7,482 nt of DNA from CAYYBZ01 sp964470285 [NCBI: uncultured Oligoflexia bacterium] (GTDB lineage: Bacteria; Bdellovibrionota_G; CAYYBZ01): contig CAYYBZ010000089.1 of NCBI GenBank assembly GCA_964470285.1, positions 1 through 7,482 of the forward strand. Reading direction: 5' to 3'. The first letter of the stretch is position 1. Every line of letters starts with the position of its first letter. The position numbers were made by a program, and so were the translations under genes. A model generated the notes under the pieces. That model had not been told where the DNA came from. It saw nothing but the letters and a program-made list of their open reading frames with translations, and ran no database searches. Below are positions 6,241 to 7,482 of the stretch, in pieces.

Positions 6241-6247
6241 ATCTCCT
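6241..6247 (-). promoter_or_regulatory. Ribosome binding site of mscS-family gene
   Basis: On the - strand the bases read AGGAGAT, a near-perfect Shine-Dalgarno core about six bases before the ATG at 6235. It fixes the start of the channel gene and sits within the 28-bp gap after the M20 stop codon, supporting translation from a shared transcript. Confidence 0.75.
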
Positions 6248-6263
6248 AATTTAGTTTAAAAAG

Positions 6264-7482
6264 TTATTTTTGAAGGAAAATATTTGCAAATACTTTAGCG
6301 TCGCCTACCATGTTGCTGACTTTACAGTATTCATTGGGACAGTGAAGCGTTTCATCAAGCCTTGTCCAGCAAGCGGCATGTAGTCCCTTCATCCTGAAAA
6401 ATGCCGCAACCGTTCCACCGCCTATGCCCATAGGTTTGGGATCAACTTTATAAACCTCTTTGACGGCTTTAATTAAAGCTTTTACAACCGGTGAATCGAC
6501 AGGCGTAGGGGGAGCAGCGTCAGTCCTCTGAGGAAATTCCATTTCAATTTTTACTCCGTATTCATTTTCAATCTGAGCTGAGTACGTTTTCATTGTTTCG
6601 ATTACATCATTTAAGGGATAGTCAGGGAGAATCCTGCAATCCATGTAGAATACGTCCAGGCCGGGAATTGTATTTACGTTGGCTACATTGTTTTCCTTTT
6701 TAGTAGGTTCAAAAGTGCTCTGAGGGGGATCGAATACATGATCGGTTTTATCATATTTCTTATACAAATCATTCAGCTTCATTAATAGAGCGGATCCTGC
6801 CTTAAAGGCGTTTATTCCGTAACTTGGTGTTGATCCGTGGCACTGTTTTCCATGCGTAATAATTTTAACCCATAGCGCGGCTTTTTCCGCAACTTCAATA
6901 AAAGCACCGTCCGATCTGCCTTCATCAGGGACTATAATTAAATCCTCTTTTTTAAATATATCTGCCTTATCGAGAACATATGCAATTCCGTATTTACTTC
7001 CTACTTCTTCATCTGAAACAAATATGACCCCGATATTGTAAGAAGGAGTAATTCCGGAATCTTTAAGCGCTTTTATAGAAAATATTATTGATACTATAGC
7101 CTGCTGATTATCTTCTGTCCCGCGACCGTATAATTTATCTGCGTCAAGTACGGCGCTAAACGGGTCGGTGTTCCAAAGTTTTCTTTCTCCCTCAGGCACT
7201 ACGTCCATATGTGCCATTAACCATACGGTTTTTGATGTGTTCTTGCCCTTTATTTTTCCGACAATATTCGGTCTGGTGCCTTCGGGTGCCAAATCGTGAG
7301 GCGCGTTATATTCAGAAATTTCATCAAATACGATATTATTCATATAGGATTTTATTAATTTAGCTTTTTCCCATTCACCCTTGCCGCCGTTTTCGGGAGA
7401 AACAGCCGGAAGCGCAGTCATTTTTTTTTGAAAATCAATCATCTCATCTTTATAAGATTCTATTTTGTCGTATACATTATTC
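6264..7482 (-). CDS. M20-family metallopeptidase/deacylase, 5' end cut by window edge
   Basis: A cytoplasmic di-zinc hydrolase of the M20 family (ArgE/DapE/carboxypeptidase G2-like). Numbering from an internal ATG at 7442, the metal and catalytic set is complete: His78 and Asp80 in AHMDVVP, bridging Asp111 in GRGTEDNQQ, Glu145 (general base) and Glu146 in SDEEVGSKYG, Asp173 in VPDEG and His367 in LHCPNEY. His202 (QCHGSTP) lies in the lid/dimerisation domain. The frame stays open upstream to the edge, and the extra codons read N-N-V-Y-D-K-I-E-S-Y-K-D-E, which fits the usual N-terminal helix of this family. The gene therefore starts beyond the window and the ATG at 7442 is not the true start. 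The substrate, an N-acyl amino acid or small peptide, cannot be determined; the sequence is not close enough to assign dapE or argE. It is probably the first visible gene of an operon with the MscS-family channel. Confidence 0.92.
   Translation of the reverse strand, partial: NNVYDKIESYKDEMIDFQKKMTALPAVSPENGGKGEWEKAKLIKSYMNNIVFDEISEYNAPHDLAPEGTRPNIVGKIKGKNTSKTVWLMAHMDVVPEGERKLWNTDPFSAVLDADKLYGRGTEDNQQAIVSIIFSIKALKDSGITPSYNIGVIFVSDEEVGSKYGIAYVLDKADIFKKEDLIIVPDEGRSDGAFIEVAEKAALWVKIITHGKQCHGSTPSYGINAFKAGSALLMKLNDLYKKYDKTDHVFDPPQSTFEPTKKENNVANVNTIPGLDVFYMDCRILPDYPLNDVIETMKTYSAQIENEYGVKIEMEFPQRTDAAPPTPVDSPVVKALIKAVKEVYKVDPKPMGIGGGTVAAFFRMKGLHAACWTRLDETLHCPNEYCKVSNMVGDAKVFANIFLQK

Overview
This is an AT-rich bacterial window with no rRNA, tRNA, CRISPR array, transposase or phage gene. 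Signal-peptide proteins, a secreted parallel beta-helix protein with an Asp-rich linker and a C-terminal Cys/transmembrane/basic tail, a WG-repeat fragment and an MscS-type channel suggest a low-GC diderm bacterium. The lineage cannot be fixed from this window. Shine-Dalgarno sites are clear for some genes (mscS-family, beta-helix) and absent for others.

Layout. The left part is on the + strand. It holds the 3' end of a multi-pass membrane protein (2-607), then a CPBP-family (Rce1/CAAX-type) intramembrane protease 20 bp later (628-1320). A decayed WG-repeat fragment abuts that stop codon (1319-1396), and a small orphan exported helical protein follows (1570-2052). From 2115 to the right edge every gene is on the - strand. 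In transcription order these are an M20 metallopeptidase cut by the right edge (6264-7482), an MscS-family channel (5075-6235), a 495-bp gap, a secreted right-handed beta-helix protein (2819-4579) and a class I SAM methyltransferase starting at GTG (2115-2753).

The 4580-5074 gap is not empty. Bases 4772-5014 encode a decayed fragment of a second beta-helix protein, clearly paralogous to the intact gene beside it. Bases 4570-4646 hold two near-abutting perfect 11-bp inverted repeats just upstream of and across the start of the intact beta-helix gene. The second repeat would put the start codon in a stem and the Shine-Dalgarno sequence in its loop.

How the genes may work together. M20 and MscS look like a two-gene operon (28-bp gap, strong RBS) with housekeeping roles. 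The most interesting functional link is hypothetical. The beta-helix protein ends in a Cys-containing tripartite sorting-type signal, and signals of that general class (MYXO-CTERM and relatives) have been computationally paired with CPBP/Rce1-type intramembrane proteases, a family also present here. The two genes are not in one operon, so this is only a candidate pair.
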